NCBI GenBank assembly: GCA_963819735.1
Contig: CAWFXC010000001.1
Coordinates: forward strand, 1,612,001 to 1,676,000
Reading direction: 5' to 3'
DNA from: CAWFXC01 sp963819735
GTDB taxonomy: Bacteria > Actinomycetota > Acidimicrobiia > IMCC26256 > DASPTH01
Length of the DNA: 64,000 bases
Positions 63,678 to 64,000 of this stretch are shown here, one piece after another. The position numbers and the translations under genes were made by a program. Within the stretch, counting starts at the first letter, position 1. Each line of letters begins with the position of its first letter. The notes under the pieces are model-generated. The model was not told where the DNA came from, made no database searches, and saw nothing but the letters and a program-made list of their open reading frames with translations.

Positions 63678-64000
63678 TCACCCGGTGATCAGGTCGAAGG
63701 CCTTCTCGCCGATCATCTCGCACACCGCGTTGATGTTGCCGCTGGTGACCAGAGGCATGATCGACGCATCCGCGACGCGCAATCCTTCGACTTCCCGCAC
63801 CCGCAGGTCGGGATCGACGACCGCATCGGCGTCGGTGCCCATGCGACACGTTCCCGCAGGGTGCTGGCCACCCCACGCGGCGCCGCGCACGAACTGGGCC
63901 CATTGGTCGTCGGTCTCTATCTCCGCACCGGGAAAGGCTTCACCGAGCACGTGCTCGGCCATCGGTGATGTGCCCATGATTTCCCGCGCGCGTCGCGCGC
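63678..64000 (-). CDS. GMC-family oxidoreductase, C-terminal fragment
   Basis: About 107 residues of the C-terminal FAD-binding part, upstream part beyond the right edge: WGGQHPAGTCRMGTDADAVV, DPDLRVREVEGLRVADASIM and PLVTSGNINAVCEMIGEKAF. HPAGTCRMG and VADASIMP are choline/glucose-dehydrogenase signatures, with His of the HPAG part in the active site. The open frame continues to the end of the window, so the ATG at 63977 is not the start. Confidence 0.92.
   Translation of the reverse strand, partial: ARRAREIMGTSPMAEHVLGEAFPGAEIETDDQWAQFVRGAAWGGQHPAGTCRMGTDADAVVDPDLRVREVEGLRVADASIMPLVTSGNINAVCEMIGEKAFDLITG

Overview
The window is GC-rich chromosomal DNA of an actinobacterium, most likely of the Acidimicrobiia type. 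The reasons are an actinobacterial LexA box, a DUF222/HNH (13E12-like) gene, an AfsR/SARP-type regulator, a RecQ with the actinobacterial C-terminal phosphoribosyltransferase-like domain, a SigG-like ECF sigma factor with a SnoaL tail, and many SDR, VOC and thioesterase genes. Genus cannot be read from the sequence. No rRNA, tRNA, CRISPR array, replication origin or intact insertion sequence was seen.

Layout. 0-10 kb is ordinary housekeeping and accessory sequence: a Rieske protein, a rhodanese/DUF1059 pair, a SARP regulator coupled to ribonuclease D, a GT39 membrane protein, a MazG-like gene, two small acidic proteins and a cytochrome P450. 10-18 kb is a DNA-processing island: a DUF6884 gene, a GIY-YIG-like gene, a very large HIT-PLD-helicase-S24/DUF3427 protein and RecQ-phosphoribosyltransferase. 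18-25.5 kb holds RidA, a secreted phosphoesterase, a LexA-boxed HNH endonuclease, a predicted nuclease-fold coiled-coil protein and metabolic genes. 25.5-32.4 kb holds repeats, an ECF sigma factor, a sterol-desaturase/DoxX pair and small hydrolase-type genes. 32.5-38.9 kb is a catabolic cluster: an ABC substrate-binding protein, an EthD-like protein, an SDR, a serine hydrolase, an amidohydrolase and a TetR regulator. The same palindrome sits at both of its regulated promoters. 39-42.5 kb carries a remnant of an isoprenoid/quinone-type cluster (truncated geranylgeranyl reductase-like gene, UbiE-type methyltransferase, membrane protein). 43-49.2 kb holds a STAS protein, an HtrA-like protein that lacks the catalytic serine, and a TelA operon. 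49.7-62.3 kb is a loosely packed accessory stretch of short genes (dodecin, VOC, SnoaL, HTH plus Clp-N pair, GerW-like, EthD, a McrB-N/McrC-nuclease fusion) with a dispersed palindromic repeat between them. The right edge has an SDR and the C-terminus of a GMC oxidoreductase.

A strong overall feature is the number of single-base frameshifts, at least a dozen, in otherwise well-conserved genes (MazG-like, GIY-YIG-like, helicase, recQ four times, HNH, SDR, two SnoaL genes, the McrC-like nuclease). Intact long genes lie between them. This suggests residual indel errors in the assembly more than biological decay, so genes marked pseudogene here may be functional in the organism.

The most interesting items are the 10-18 kb DNA-processing island, the LexA-boxed HNH gene, the TetR regulon with paired operators, the HTH/Clp-N pair with two operator copies, the McrB-N/McrC fusion, and the dispersed palindromic repeat between 51 and 61.5 kb.
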